NCBI RefSeq assembly: GCF_000717595.1
Contig: NZ_JNZO01000001.1
Location: 464,675-528,674 of the forward strand
Length of the DNA stretch: 64,000 nt
Direction of reading: 5' to 3'
DNA from: Streptomyces flavochromogenes
Lineage (GTDB): Bacteria > Actinomycetota > Actinomycetes > Streptomycetales > Streptomycetaceae
The position numbers were made by a program, and so were the translations under genes. A model generated the notes under the pieces. It did not search any database and was not told the DNA's origin. It saw only the letters and a program-made list of their open reading frames with translations. This document shows positions 9,542-18,015 of the stretch, piece after piece. Each line of letters begins with the position of its first letter. Positions within the stretch are counted from its first letter, which is position 1.

Positions 9542-12084
9542 GAGGTGGCCTTCGGGGTGAAGCGGATGGCGGAGTGGTCCGTGAGGACGGTCTGGTCGAA
9601 GGAGTAGCCGAGGGCGTCCGTGCCGGCCTGGTTCTCGATGCCGATGGTCGCGCTGCCCCCCTTCGTACGGGAGTCGGCGCCGACGCCCTGGTACTGGAGG
9701 GTGATCGCGCCCGTGGCCTCGTCGAAGACGGCCTCGAAGGTGATGCGGGCGGTGGTGTCCTCGGCGAAGGCGGCGTTGTTCCAGACGATCGCGAACGTGC
9801 GGTGGCCCGGGGTGCCGGTGGTGGCCGTCATCACTGTGGCCTTCTTGTCGACGATCAGGTCGTCCCAGAGTGCGGCCACGACACCGTTGGGCTGCGCGGC
9901 GCTCGGCAGCGCGACGTTGGTGTAGTCGCCGAGGCGGGGGGCGAGGAAGTTGACCAGGCCGTTGGTGGTGACGCTCGCCGACGTGTACGAGGTGCCGTAG
10001 AAGCTCACGGGGAACGGCAGCGCGAGCGTCTTGGCGTTCTCGTCGCCGGTCAGCCCGGTCTTGGTGGTGCCGTTGATCCATCGGTACGCCGCAGGGGCAC
10101 AGGAAGTGCCGCTGGTGTCGGTGCGCGGGGGCAGCGCGGCCGTGACCGTCTCGTCGCCGTCCACGGTCACCGAGGTGGAGTGGACACCGTTGCAGAGGGC
10201 GGGTGAGGCGGGGGTGGTCCGCAGGGTGAAGGTGCCCTCGGCGACGGCCGGGAGGCGGAAGGCGCCGGTGGCGTCGGTGGTCACCGGGGTCACGGGGGCG
10301 TCGGTGAACTGCACGGTGGCGCCCTTGAGCGGCTTGCCCGTCACGTCGAGGACGGTGCCGGAGACGGTGCGCGTCGGGACGGCGCCTAGCGCGATGTCGT
10401 GGGTGGCCTGCTCACCGGTGGTGAGGGCGAGGCCTTCCGCGGTGGCGGTCGCGTAGCCGTATCGGCTCGTGGTGACGGTGTAGGTGCCGGCGTTGACGTG
10501 CAGCGTGTACGTGCCGTCGGCGGCCGTCGTGACCTGGCGCCTGACGTCGCCGGCACGGAAGTCGACCAGGGCGCCGGACACCGGGGTACCGGTGGCCGCG
10601 TCCCTGACGGTGCCGGTCACGGTCGCGGCGCTGCGCGGGGCGGCGTTCACCGAGGCGAGGACGTCGAGCTTGCCCTCGCCCCAGACGTTGTTGGCGTCGG
10701 CGGTGCCGCCGCAGTGAGTGTCGTCCACGTCGACCGCGCCGTCGTTCAGGATCTGACGGGTCTCGTCGATCTTGCCGATGAGCGACGGGGCCGCCGACCA
10801 GAGCAGGGCCACGGCTCCGGCGACGTGCGGGGTCGCCATCGACGTACCGTTGATGGCCTTGTACGTCGAACCCGGCCATGTGGAGCGGATGTTGACGCCC
10901 GGCGCGGAGATGTTCGGCTTCATCGAGCCGTCGACGAGGGACGGGCCGAAGCCGGAGAACTTGGCGATCTTGCCGTCGGATCCGTACGCGCCGACGCCGT
11001 AGGCCGGCGCCTGCGAGCCGGGAGCGTGCCCGGTCGAGCAGGTCACGCCGTCGCCGTCGTTGCCGGAGGCGAACGCCTCGAAGATTCCGGCCGCGTTCCA
11101 GGCCTCGACGATGTCCTGGTAGAACGTCGTGTCGCCGCCGCCCCAGGAGTTGTTGACGATGTCGGGGGCCAGGTCGGGACGCGGGTTCCGCCCGTTGCTG
11201 TCGGTCGGGGCGAGGATCCACTGTCCGGCCGCGAGCAACGAGGAGTCCGAGCAGGACGTCGACTCACAGCCCTTGGCGGCCATCCACGTCACGCCGGGCG
11301 CGACGCCGACACCGCCCGCACCGGCCATGGTGCCCATGGTGTGGGTGCCGTGACCGTTGTTGTCGCAGGGCGCCGAGGTGGTGCACTGGCCGGTCGGGTC
11401 GTACCAGTTGTAGTCGTGCGTGAAGGAGCCGTCGCCGTTGTTGCCGCGGTAGTTGCCGACGAGCGCCGGGTGGTCGTACTGCACACCGGAGTCGATGTTG
11501 GCGATGACGATGCCTTCACCCCGGTCTTCGTACTGGTCCCACACCTGGTCGGCCTTGACGTCCTTCACGCCCCACTCGGGGGTGACCGGGTCGGCATCGG
11601 TGGCCGCGTCGCCGGTGACGGCGCTCTCCGTCGCGTCGAGCGCGTAGTGGCGCTCCTGGACGATCCTCTCCACGTCCGAACGCCGGGCCAGCTCGTCCAC
11701 GAGCTCCTCGTCACCGGTCACCTTGAGGGCGTTGGCGATCCAGAACGACTCGTAGCCGACCTTCTCCTTGTCGAGGAAGGCGCGCAGCGACTGCTGGCTG
11801 CCGCGGGCCTTGTCGCGCAGGGCGGTGAAGGCCGCGGTCGTCTTCGCCGCGTGGCTGCCCCTGCGCTTGGCGCCGGACAGGTCCGCCTGGCTCTTCAGCA
11901 CCACGAAGAAGGTCGAGTCCTCCCCCTCCCCGAGGGTGTCGAGCAGTGCGGAGTCCACCTTGGGAGACGGCGCGGGGGCGGGGGCGGCCGCCGCGGACGG
12001 GGGGCCGATCAACGCGGCCGCGGCCGTGACCACGGCAGCGGCCCACGCGGCGGATCTACGCCGGGGGGACGGGGGCAGGTGCAT
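9538..12084 (-). CDS. Secreted S8 protease with carboxypeptidase-regulatory-like domains
   Basis: An 848-residue exported subtilisin-fold protease resembling bacillopeptidase F. The layout is a signal peptide (residues 1-34), an I9-like prodomain (about 50-150, with TFFVVLKSQADL), and an S8 catalytic domain with Asp198 (IANIDSG), His245 (NGHGTHTMG) and Ser415 (NGTSMATPHVAGA). Two carboxypeptidase-regulatory-like beta-sandwiches follow (from about 490, VTGTVRDAATGTPVSGALVD and VSGTVLDVTGKPLKGATVQF). A C-terminal beta-rich domain ends the protein (about 690-848, TTNGLVNFLAP and TFAIVWNN). The catalytic domain has several Cys residues that may form disulphides. Its stop overlaps the start of the downstream VCBS gene by 4 nt, so the two are probably one operon. 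Confidence 0.93.
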   Translation of the reverse strand: MHLPPSPRRRSAAWAAAVVTAAAALIGPPSAAAAPAPAPSPKVDSALLDTLGEGEDSTFFVVLKSQADLSGAKRRGSHAAKTTAAFTALRDKARGSQQSLRAFLDKEKVGYESFWIANALKVTGDEELVDELARRSDVERIVQERHYALDATESAVTGDAATDADPVTPEWGVKDVKADQVWDQYEDRGEGIVIANIDSGVQYDHPALVGNYRGNNGDGSFTHDYNWYDPTGQCTTSAPCDNNGHGTHTMGTMAGAGGVGVAPGVTWMAAKGCESTSCSDSSLLAAGQWILAPTDSNGRNPRPDLAPDIVNNSWGGGDTTFYQDIVEAWNAAGIFEAFASGNDGDGVTCSTGHAPGSQAPAYGVGAYGSDGKIAKFSGFGPSLVDGSMKPNISAPGVNIRSTWPGSTYKAINGTSMATPHVAGAVALLWSAAPSLIGKIDETRQILNDGAVDVDDTHCGGTADANNVWGEGKLDVLASVNAAPRSAATVTGTVRDAATGTPVSGALVDFRAGDVRRQVTTAADGTYTLHVNAGTYTVTTSRYGYATATAEGLALTTGEQATHDIALGAVPTRTVSGTVLDVTGKPLKGATVQFTDAPVTPVTTDATGAFRLPAVAEGTFTLRTTPASPALCNGVHSTSVTVDGDETVTAALPPRTDTSGTSCAPAAYRWINGTTKTGLTGDENAKTLALPFPVSFYGTSYTSASVTTNGLVNFLAPRLGDYTNVALPSAAQPNGVVAALWDDLIVDKKATVMTATTGTPGHRTFAIVWNNAAFAEDTTARITFEAVFDEATGAITLQYQGVGADSRTKGGSATIGIENQAGTDALGYSFDQTVLTDHSAIRFTPKATS

Positions 12085-12889
12085 GGGAGTGCTCCTCCAG
12101 GGCTGGTGCGGGGGAGGCCCGCCGCCTTCGGCTCTTGGGGGAGAGCCGGGGCGGGCGACGTGCCGGATCCGGACGCTAGGGAGAGGGCGTTACAGAGGAA
12201 TTACCGACCGCATGAGGTCCACTCCGGAGCCTCCCCGGCCTCTCACCGGCCCCATGGCTGCCGGCGGCCGCCGCACCCCCTGGTCGCAGCCCCGTCGGCA
12301 CGGCACAACTCCGCCGCCCCGACCCTGGTAATGCGCGGGTAACACCGCCTGCCTAACGTGCCTCCCGCCCCGCCGGTGAGCTTCTCGGCTCACACCGGCA
12401 CACACTGCCGAAAGCGCCTTGCCCCATGCCCCAGAACGCGGATTTTCCACCGGCGCCGGGCGCTGCGATCGACGCCGTGGGCGCGGTCCTCGCCCTGCCC
12501 GGGGCGGCCCCGGTCACACGTCTCCTGACCGGAGCGTGAGGCCGGACGCCCCGGCGGGAACCCGCCGACGGTGGGCGGGTGGTCCGGCGAGCAGCACCGT
12601 GGACTCGGCACTCCCTCGGGCGATCCCCGCGGTGTAGTCGCCGGATGAATGCGCGTCGGCACCGACGTCCCGTGGGGGGTACGGAGGTTCCACGCGTACG
12701 GAGGCGCCGCCCGGTCCGAGGGCCGGGCGGCGCACTGTCGCACCAACCGCATGAGCAGCTCCGAGGATCGGCCCGGCTGGCCTTCCCTGCGGCTCGCGAC
12801 CGCTCACCAGGCCGAATCGGCCCACCTCGTGGCGACCACCACGGCCCGCCTGCGGGCCGCCACCGGCCTCGGTCTCGATGTAATAGCGT
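12085..12889. other. Gene-poor interval upstream of the S8-VCBS operon
   Basis: No convincing gene is seen on either strand; open frames here lack ribosome-binding sites and recognisable motifs. The stretch just upstream of 12084 must hold the protease promoter. An imperfect hairpin lies at 12372-12399 (GCCGGTGAGC against GCTCACACCGGC). The right part grades into the integrase remnant. Confidence 0.5.
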
Positions 12890-13310
12890 CGGCGACTGTG
12901 CCGAATCGTGGGAGGTCCGCGAAGAGCTTCTTCACCCGGCGCCGTTCCATGCCCTCGGTGAAGTAGCCGCCCGGACCGCGCAGCGGATACCCGTCCCTCG
13001 TGGCGCCGTGCTTGGCCTCGTACCGCTCGATCGCCTCCCGCACCGACCGCGGCAGCGGCACCTCAGGCCCCCCGCCTTGCGGTGCTTCAGCTTCGCCGGC
13101 TTCAGCGTGTTGGAGTGGATCTGCTCGCGCACCCGGTACACGTCCTGCGCCACGACATTGTTGACATCACCGCCCGCGCCTCACCATTGCGCAGACCGCA
13201 CCCCGCATCATGACGATCTCCAGCACCAATTCTTCGTCGGCTACGGCCAGTGCTTTCGTCACGTGGTCGAGGGACGGAATGGCGACCGTTCCCCGCACGT
13301 ATTCGACTCA
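12890..13310 (-). pseudogene. Decayed tyrosine recombinase/integrase remnant
   Basis: Integrase-like peptides appear in consecutive minus-strand order but in different frames. First comes VRGTVAIPSLDHVTKALAVA with LVLEIVMMRGA (about 13290-13190). Next is GLRNGEARAV (about 13185-13150), then NNVVAQDVYRVREQIH with LKPAKLKHRKAGG (about 13160-13075). Last is VPLPRSVREAIERYEAKHG with YFTEGMERRRVKKLF (about 13061-12900). GLRNGEA carries the RNGEA/RxGE-type box around the first catalytic Arg of tyrosine recombinases, and KHRKAG...VPLP is a usual stretch after the catalytic Lys. At least three frame changes are needed to join them, and no second Arg or Tyr box is found, so the gene is dead and truncated. 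No tRNA or att duplication was seen nearby. Confidence 0.7.
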
Positions 13311-13775
13311 TGCCGACCGGATGCCGACTTGCCTGATGAGCCATCAATACGAGGGAGGCCAGTCCACCCACACGGACGACGACTGTCCACGCACCGACGC
13401 GTCGGGCATCAGCCTCGCTCTGCCTCATGGGACACGGTCCCCCCGAAGCACCACGCCGGCCGGCATGCCGATGAAGATCGACCAGCGAACTGCACGGTCC
13501 GGCGGCTGATGGATGTGCGACGCCGTGTGCGGCGGAGCCTCGAACGCGGCCTGCCCCGGCGGTTCGGTTCGGCAAGCCACGGTTCAGTAGACACATGAGT
13601 GACACGCGATATCAGAGCCATGAGAACAGCTACACGTTCAGTGCAGGTTCACTGAACTGACTTCACCACCTCCTCTCTTCGCCATGAAATCGCCCTTCAT
13701 GCTTGACACCGATTCGGCCACGGGTGCCTCATGGTGGACACCCCCGGCGCGCGGACCAGCGGCTCGGTCTTTGCG
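13311..13775. other. Non-coding interval between integrase remnant and mannanase operator
   Basis: No gene is supported. Short frames on the minus strand (13409-13621) could be further integrase debris but show no clear motif. A 20-codon plus-strand frame at 13594 lacks a convincing ribosome-binding site. Confidence 0.4.
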
Positions 13776-13803
13776 CTCTGACAACGTTGTCTCATTGTCA
13801 GAG
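13776..13803. promoter_or_regulatory. LacI-type operator upstream of GH5 mannanase
   Basis: GACAACGTTGTC at 13780-13791 is a perfect 12-bp palindrome with the central CG usual for LacI-family sites. It is nested within a second inverted repeat, CTCTGACAA (13776-13784) and TTGTCAGAG (13795-13803). Its right edge is 57 nt before the mannanase ATG. The same 12-mer sits 57 nt before the ROK kinase ATG. Confidence 0.7.
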
Positions 13804-13848
13804 TGCTGCGCACACGGGCTCCTTCCCGTTTCCCTTATGAGGAGAGGC

Positions 13849-15009
13849 ATGACCAAGTCATCGCGCAGGACGTGGCTGACGGCCGCCGGCAGTGCCCTCG
13901 CCGGCGTCGTCGGGCTGCTGTTGCCCGTCTTCGGAACCGCCGGAGCCGCCCAGGCCGCCGACAGCGGCATCCACGTCGGCAACGGCCGGATCTACGAGGC
14001 CAACGGCAACGAATTCGTGATGCGGGGCGTGAACCACGCCTACGCCTGGTACCCGGGCGAGACCGACGCCATCGCCGACATCGCCGCCAAGGGTGCAAAC
14101 ACCGTCCGCGTCGTCCTCTCCAGCGGCGACCGCTGGACGGAGACGACCTCTTCGCAGCTGGCGTCGATCGTCGACGACTGCAAGACCAGCAAGGTCATCT
14201 GCGTCCTGGAAGTGCACGACACCACCGGATACGGCGAGGACGGCGCCGCCGCCACCCTCGGCCAGGCCGCCGACTACTGGGTGGGCGTCAAGAGCGCCCT
14301 CAGGGGCCAGGAGGACTACGTCGTCGTCAACATCGGCAACGAGCCCTTCGGCAACAGCGGTTACTCCGCCTGGACCGCCGCCACAAAGACTGCCATCAGC
14401 AAGCTGCGGAACGCCGGCATCGAGAACGCGCTCATGGTCGACGCTCCCAACTGGGGCCAGGACTGGTCGAACACGATGCGCGACAACGCGGCCTCGGTCT
14501 TCGCCTCCGACCCCCGCCGCAACACGATCTTCTCGATCCACATGTACGGCGTGTACGACACGGCCGCCGAGGTCCAGGGCTACCTGAACCACTTCGTGAA
14601 CAACGGACTCCCCATCGTCGTAGGAGAGTTCGGAGACAACCACAGCGACGGCAACCCCGACGAGAACGCCATCATGGCCACCGCCCGCTCGCTGCGCGTC
14701 GGCTACCTCGGCTGGTCCTGGAGCGGCAACGGCAGCGGCGTCGAGTACCTCGACATGGTCACCGGGTTCGACGCCGGCTCCCTGACCGCCTGGGGCAACC
14801 GCTTCTTCCACGGCGCCGACGGCATCGCCGCCACCTCCACCCGCGCCACGATCTACGGCGGCGGAGGCGGAGGCGGTGGGACCGGCGGCACGGCTCCCAA
14901 CGGCTACCCGTACTGCGTGAACGGCGCCTCCTCCGACCCCGACGGCGACGGCTGGGGCTGGGAGAACAGCCGCTCCTGCGTCGTCCGCGGCGGCGCCGCC
15001 GACCACTGA
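13849..15009 (+). CDS. Secreted GH5 (subfamily 8-like) endo-beta-1,4-mannanase with CBM10
   Basis: A 386-residue secreted glycoside hydrolase predicted to cut mannan backbones outside the cell. The ATG at 13849 follows a GAGGAGAGG site. The leader has a twin-arginine-like box (SSRRTWLTAAG), with cleavage near residue 37 after AQA. The GH5 domain spans about 40-325, with acid/base Glu165 (NIGNEPFGN) and nucleophile Glu260 (PIVVGEFGD). Substrate-site motifs include GVNHAYAWYPG, HMYGVYDT and GYLGWSWSGN, as in actinobacterial mannanases. A Gly-rich linker (about 336-347) leads to a CBM10-like carbohydrate-binding module (YPYCVNGASS, GDGWGWENSRSC). A palindromic operator lies 57 nt upstream of the start. 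It is paralogous to the GH5 gene at 26.3-27.6 kb. Confidence 0.92.
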   Translation: MTKSSRRTWLTAAGSALAGVVGLLLPVFGTAGAAQAADSGIHVGNGRIYEANGNEFVMRGVNHAYAWYPGETDAIADIAAKGANTVRVVLSSGDRWTETTSSQLASIVDDCKTSKVICVLEVHDTTGYGEDGAAATLGQAADYWVGVKSALRGQEDYVVVNIGNEPFGNSGYSAWTAATKTAISKLRNAGIENALMVDAPNWGQDWSNTMRDNAASVFASDPRRNTIFSIHMYGVYDTAAEVQGYLNHFVNNGLPIVVGEFGDNHSDGNPDENAIMATARSLRVGYLGWSWSGNGSGVEYLDMVTGFDAGSLTAWGNRFFHGADGIAATSTRATIYGGGGGGGGTGGTAPNGYPYCVNGASSDPDGDGWGWENSRSCVVRGGAADH

Positions 15010-15019
15010 GGATCGAGGT

Positions 15020-15051
15020 GCCCTCCCTCCCCGTCCTCGGGAAGGGAGGGC
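15020..15051. terminator. Bidirectional hairpin between mannanase and ABC exporter
   Basis: GCCCTCCCT (15020-15028) pairs with AGGGAGGGC (15043-15051), and the loop can add further CCG/CGG pairs. It sits between convergent genes ending at 15009 and 15072. Confidence 0.7.
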
Positions 15052-15071
15052 GCCCCTCTTCGTACTGCGGG

Positions 15072-16832
15072 TCAGGCCAGCTGGGTCGCCTGGAGGCGCG
15101 CGTACGCGGAGCCCCGTTCGAGCAGTTCCCGGTGGCGTCCGGACTCCACCACCCGCCCCCGCTCCAGCACCACGATCCGGTCGGCCTGTCTGATCGTGGA
15201 GAGGCGGTGGGCCACGACGAAGACCGTCCGGCCGGCGACGAGGCGGGCGAGCGCCTCCTGGACCTGGGCCTCGGAGCGGGCGTCGAGCGCCGAGGTGGCC
15301 TCATCGAGCACCAGGACCCTGGGGTCGCGTATGAGAGCGCGGGCGATCGCGAGTCGCTGGCGCTGGCCGCCCGAGAGGCGGGTGCCGCGCTCCCCCACGA
15401 TGGTGTCGAGGCCATCCGGCAGTGCGTCGACGAACTCGGCGGCGTTGGCGTCGCGGAGCGCGCTCCGCAGCGTCCCGTCGTCGACGTCCTCCAGGCCGTA
15501 GGTGACGTTCTCCCTGATGGTTCCCTCGAAGAGGACGGACTCCTGGGGGACGACGGAGACGAACCTGCGGTAGCTCCGCAGGTCGAGGTCGGCCATGTCC
15601 TGTCCGTCGAGGAGGACCCGACCCGCTGTGGGACGGTGGAAGCCGAGTACGAGGTTGAGCAGCGTGGACTTCCCCGCCCCGGAGCCGCCGACGATCGCGA
15701 GGGTGGTACCGACCGGCACGTCGAGGTCGACGTCGCTCAGAGCGGGCTCGCCACCGTCGCCGTGCGTGAGACCGGCGCCCTCGAACCGGAAGGCCCCGGC
15801 GACCGACTCCACCTGCCGCTTGCCGTCGTTGACCTCCAGGTCAGGTGCCTGGAGGACCTCGCCGACGGATTTGAGGGACTCCACTGCCTTGCCCACGACG
15901 GGGGCGAGAGCGAGCAGGCTGGTGACGGCCCCGGTGAGGGTGGAGAAGTAGGCGCTGAGCATGACGACCTCGCCCGCGGTGACCGACGCCCATCCGTAGT
16001 AGGCAACGAGGGCCGCGCCGGCGAGGCAGGCGGTACCGAGCCCGTTGAAGACGACCCAGGACAGTGAGCCGAAGCGGGCGTTGAGCAGGTCGAGTCGCGT
16101 CCCCTCCCTCTGTACCTGGTCGAGCTCGCGCCCGACCCGTCCCAGCGCCGTGCGCTCCAGGGCGTGGGCCCGGGTGATGGGGATGAGGGTGGTCATATCG
16201 CTGACCGAGGCGGACATGCGCTCCACCGAACGCCGGTAGGAGGTGTTCCCCTCGCCGAGCCGCGCGCGCAGGGCCCCGATCAGCAGCACCGCGACGGGGA
16301 TCAGGACGAGGAAGACCGGCAGGAAGACCGGCGTGACCACGGCGATGACGGCCAGGCCGCCCGCCAGCGTGGCGACGGCGGTGAGTCCGTTGTCCGCCGT
16401 CTGCTGGATTCCCGTCTCCATCGTCTCGACGTCCCGGACCACTTTCGCGTGCAGCACGGACGAGCTGGTGCGGCTGTGGAAGCCGATGGACAGCTGCTGC
16501 ATCCGGGTCACGAGGGCGGACCGCAGGTCGCGGCCGAGCCGCCGGATCGCCCCGTGCATCCAGCGGACGTACAGCAGGTGCAGCGGCGGGTTCAGGAGGA
16601 GGACCGTGAGCATCACGGCGCAGTTCCACCACAGTTCGGAGATCGCCCGGTGCTCGACAACGACGTCGATCACGTTGGCTGTCACCGGCGGGAGCAACCA
16701 GACGGGCGCGTGTTTCGCGAAGAAGATCGCGACGGCTCCGGCAAGCCGGGCGTGGTCGGGCCGAAAGAGATAGTGGACGGTGCGGATCGGGTGTTCGCCC
16801 CGGTAACGGTGGTCGAGCGGGCTGTGGTTCAT
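15072..16832 (-). CDS. ABC exporter half-transporter (fused permease and ATPase)
   Basis: A 586-residue type I ABC exporter subunit: an N-terminal six-helix transmembrane domain (about 1-320) fused to a nucleotide-binding domain. The NBD shows Walker A GGSGAGKST near residue 380, signature LSGGQRQRLAIARAL near 489, Walker B LVLDEATSALD near 509 with the catalytic Glu intact, and the H-loop VVAHRLSTI. As a half-transporter it should work as a homodimer. The substrate is unknown. It lies inside the mannan locus but is convergent with the mannanase and shares no operator, so a role in mannan use is not supported. Drug or peptide export is the generic alternative. Confidence 0.9.
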   Translation of the reverse strand: MNHSPLDHRYRGEHPIRTVHYLFRPDHARLAGAVAIFFAKHAPVWLLPPVTANVIDVVVEHRAISELWWNCAVMLTVLLLNPPLHLLYVRWMHGAIRRLGRDLRSALVTRMQQLSIGFHSRTSSSVLHAKVVRDVETMETGIQQTADNGLTAVATLAGGLAVIAVVTPVFLPVFLVLIPVAVLLIGALRARLGEGNTSYRRSVERMSASVSDMTTLIPITRAHALERTALGRVGRELDQVQREGTRLDLLNARFGSLSWVVFNGLGTACLAGAALVAYYGWASVTAGEVVMLSAYFSTLTGAVTSLLALAPVVGKAVESLKSVGEVLQAPDLEVNDGKRQVESVAGAFRFEGAGLTHGDGGEPALSDVDLDVPVGTTLAIVGGSGAGKSTLLNLVLGFHRPTAGRVLLDGQDMADLDLRSYRRFVSVVPQESVLFEGTIRENVTYGLEDVDDGTLRSALRDANAAEFVDALPDGLDTIVGERGTRLSGGQRQRLAIARALIRDPRVLVLDEATSALDARSEAQVQEALARLVAGRTVFVVAHRLSTIRQADRIVVLERGRVVESGRHRELLERGSAYARLQATQLA

Positions 16833-17192
16833 GTCTTCTGCGGGCTTCCTTCGTCGGTGCCGGTCGCCCCTCTCGCCGTGGCACGCGTCCGGTAGCGGCG
16901 TGTGGGCCAGGGCTGAGGCTCACCGTGTACGAGGGCAGCCCGGTCCCGCGGCCTCAGGACGGCCGGGGCTCCCTGGGGAGAGGACGGCGGCGTGCTCTCG
17001 TAAGAGCATGCGGCGCGCGGGCCGTCCGATTCCAGTACCGACGGGGACCCGTCAAAGATTTGCGAAACTCTGACTAAATTCGCCCGTACCTCCTCGCCGT
17101 TCACGCGGATCTGCGGCAGCAAGCCGGAAAGCACTCGCGCGTGGGCATCCTCGACAACGGCCGGCCATGGGCTTCCGGGGCTGAATGCTGAA
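16833..17192. other. Intergenic region upstream of ABC exporter
   Basis: About 360 bases without a supported gene. A minus-strand open frame crosses it, but it uses rare codons including TTA and merely continues the frame of the broken CBM2 gene, so I do not call it. It should contain the exporter promoter. Confidence 0.4.
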
Positions 17193-17218
17193 GTGGGGTG
17201 CCCGCTGAAGCGGACACC
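17193..17218. terminator. Hairpin downstream of the eroded CBM2 gene
   Basis: GGGGTGCCCGCT (17193-17204) pairs with AGCGGACACCCC (17207-17218) with one G-U/A-C position. It lies 21 nt past the CBM2 reading-frame stop on the minus strand, so the decayed gene still keeps its own terminator. Confidence 0.6.
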
Positions 17219-17239
17219 CCAGGTGCTGTGAGGTGTGCG

Positions 17240-17727
17240 GTCAGGTGGTGGTGCAGGGCTTCCCGTTGAGGGTGAAGGCGGTCGGCACCCCGTTGTGCCC
17301 GCCGACGACGTGCCGTTGAAGCCGAAGTTCACGGTCGTGCCGGGGACGATGGTGACGTTGTAGCCGGACGGGTTGGTCGCGGTGACGTTCCGCCTGTCCT
17401 GCTCGGGGACGGCGTTCCACATCTGAGTGATCCGCTGGTCACCCGGGAAGTCGAAGGCCAGCTGCCAGCCGGCGACGGGGGTGCCGCCGGTGTTGCGGAT
17501 CGTCACGCCGCCGTTGAAGGTGGTGCCCCAGTCGGCGAGGGTATAGGTGACGGCGCAGCCGGCCGCCGCATGAGTCGTGGGCGGCGTGGTGGGCCCGGTC
17601 GGCTCCGTGGTGGGCGGGGCCGTGGGATCCGTCGGTCCGGGGGTGGGCGGCGTGGCCGGGTCGGTGGGGGTCGGGGACGGCGTGGTGGCTCTTCTTGCCC
17701 GTGGAACAGCACGGGGGGCGTGCTCAT
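17240..17727 (-). pseudogene. Eroded CBM2 protein: linker and binding module without an enzyme
   Basis: On the minus strand a Pro/Thr-rich linker (TPSPTPTDPATPPTPGPTDP) leads into a family 2 carbohydrate-binding module (CAVTYTLADWGTTFNGGVTI, GWQLAFDFPGDQRITQMWNA, VTATNPSGYNVTIVPGTTVN). After FGFNGTSS the frame slips by one base. In the shifted frame the expected CBM2 end follows (GHNGVPTAFTLNGKPCTTT, stop at 17240-17242). Upstream, the ATG at 17727 (MSTPPVLFHGQEE) has a possible GGGAA site but is in another frame from the linker. No catalytic domain or intact signal peptide is present. A perfect operator (17802-17815) and a terminator remain. This looks like a secreted glycosidase gene that lost its enzyme portion. 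A sequencing error could explain the slip but not the missing domain. Confidence 0.7.
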
Positions 17728-17801
17728 GGGGGGGTTCCCTTTCGTCCGGAGGGAGCTGGTGGAGAAACCGGTCGGCTACGGGGCGGCTCACCCGATCACA
17801 A

Positions 17802-17815
17802 ATTAACCGGTTAAT
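17802..17815. promoter_or_regulatory. LacI-type operator, best TTAACCGGTTAA site
   Basis: ATTAACCGGTTAAT is a perfect 14-bp palindrome with a central CG step. It lies upstream of the eroded CBM2 gene and about 200 nt upstream of the divergent lacI-type gene at 18016. Close variants occur at 22503, 22618 and 27935. Confidence 0.7.
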
Positions 17816-18015
17816 CGAAGGGAACCGCAGAGAGGGCCCGAGAGCATGTCAATGGATTCAACTGGCCTGCATTGCACGCCTGTTGAGTGGGAGCTCTCGA
17901 TACCGAAGCCCGGCCGCCGCTTCGCGCTGTCGCCCCGTGCGCCCGCAGAAACCCGCCGTTGAGGGCCATGACCGGGCGGTAGAGTCGGGGTATCGAGATT
18001 GAGGATGGAGCTGGG

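Noticed and set aside
5189..9607. 1,472-codon plus-strand open frame
   Set aside because: It spans two real minus-strand genes and their terminator and has no recognisable domain.
12085..13848. Search for tRNA, attachment repeats or an insertion sequence near the integrase remnant
   Set aside because: No cloverleaf, no paired direct repeats and no transposase motif were found by eye.
16829..17191. Extension of the CBM2 frame into a longer C-terminal coding region
   Set aside because: It results from the one-base slip. Codon choice (TTA, AGA, TTT) and lack of motifs argue against real coding.
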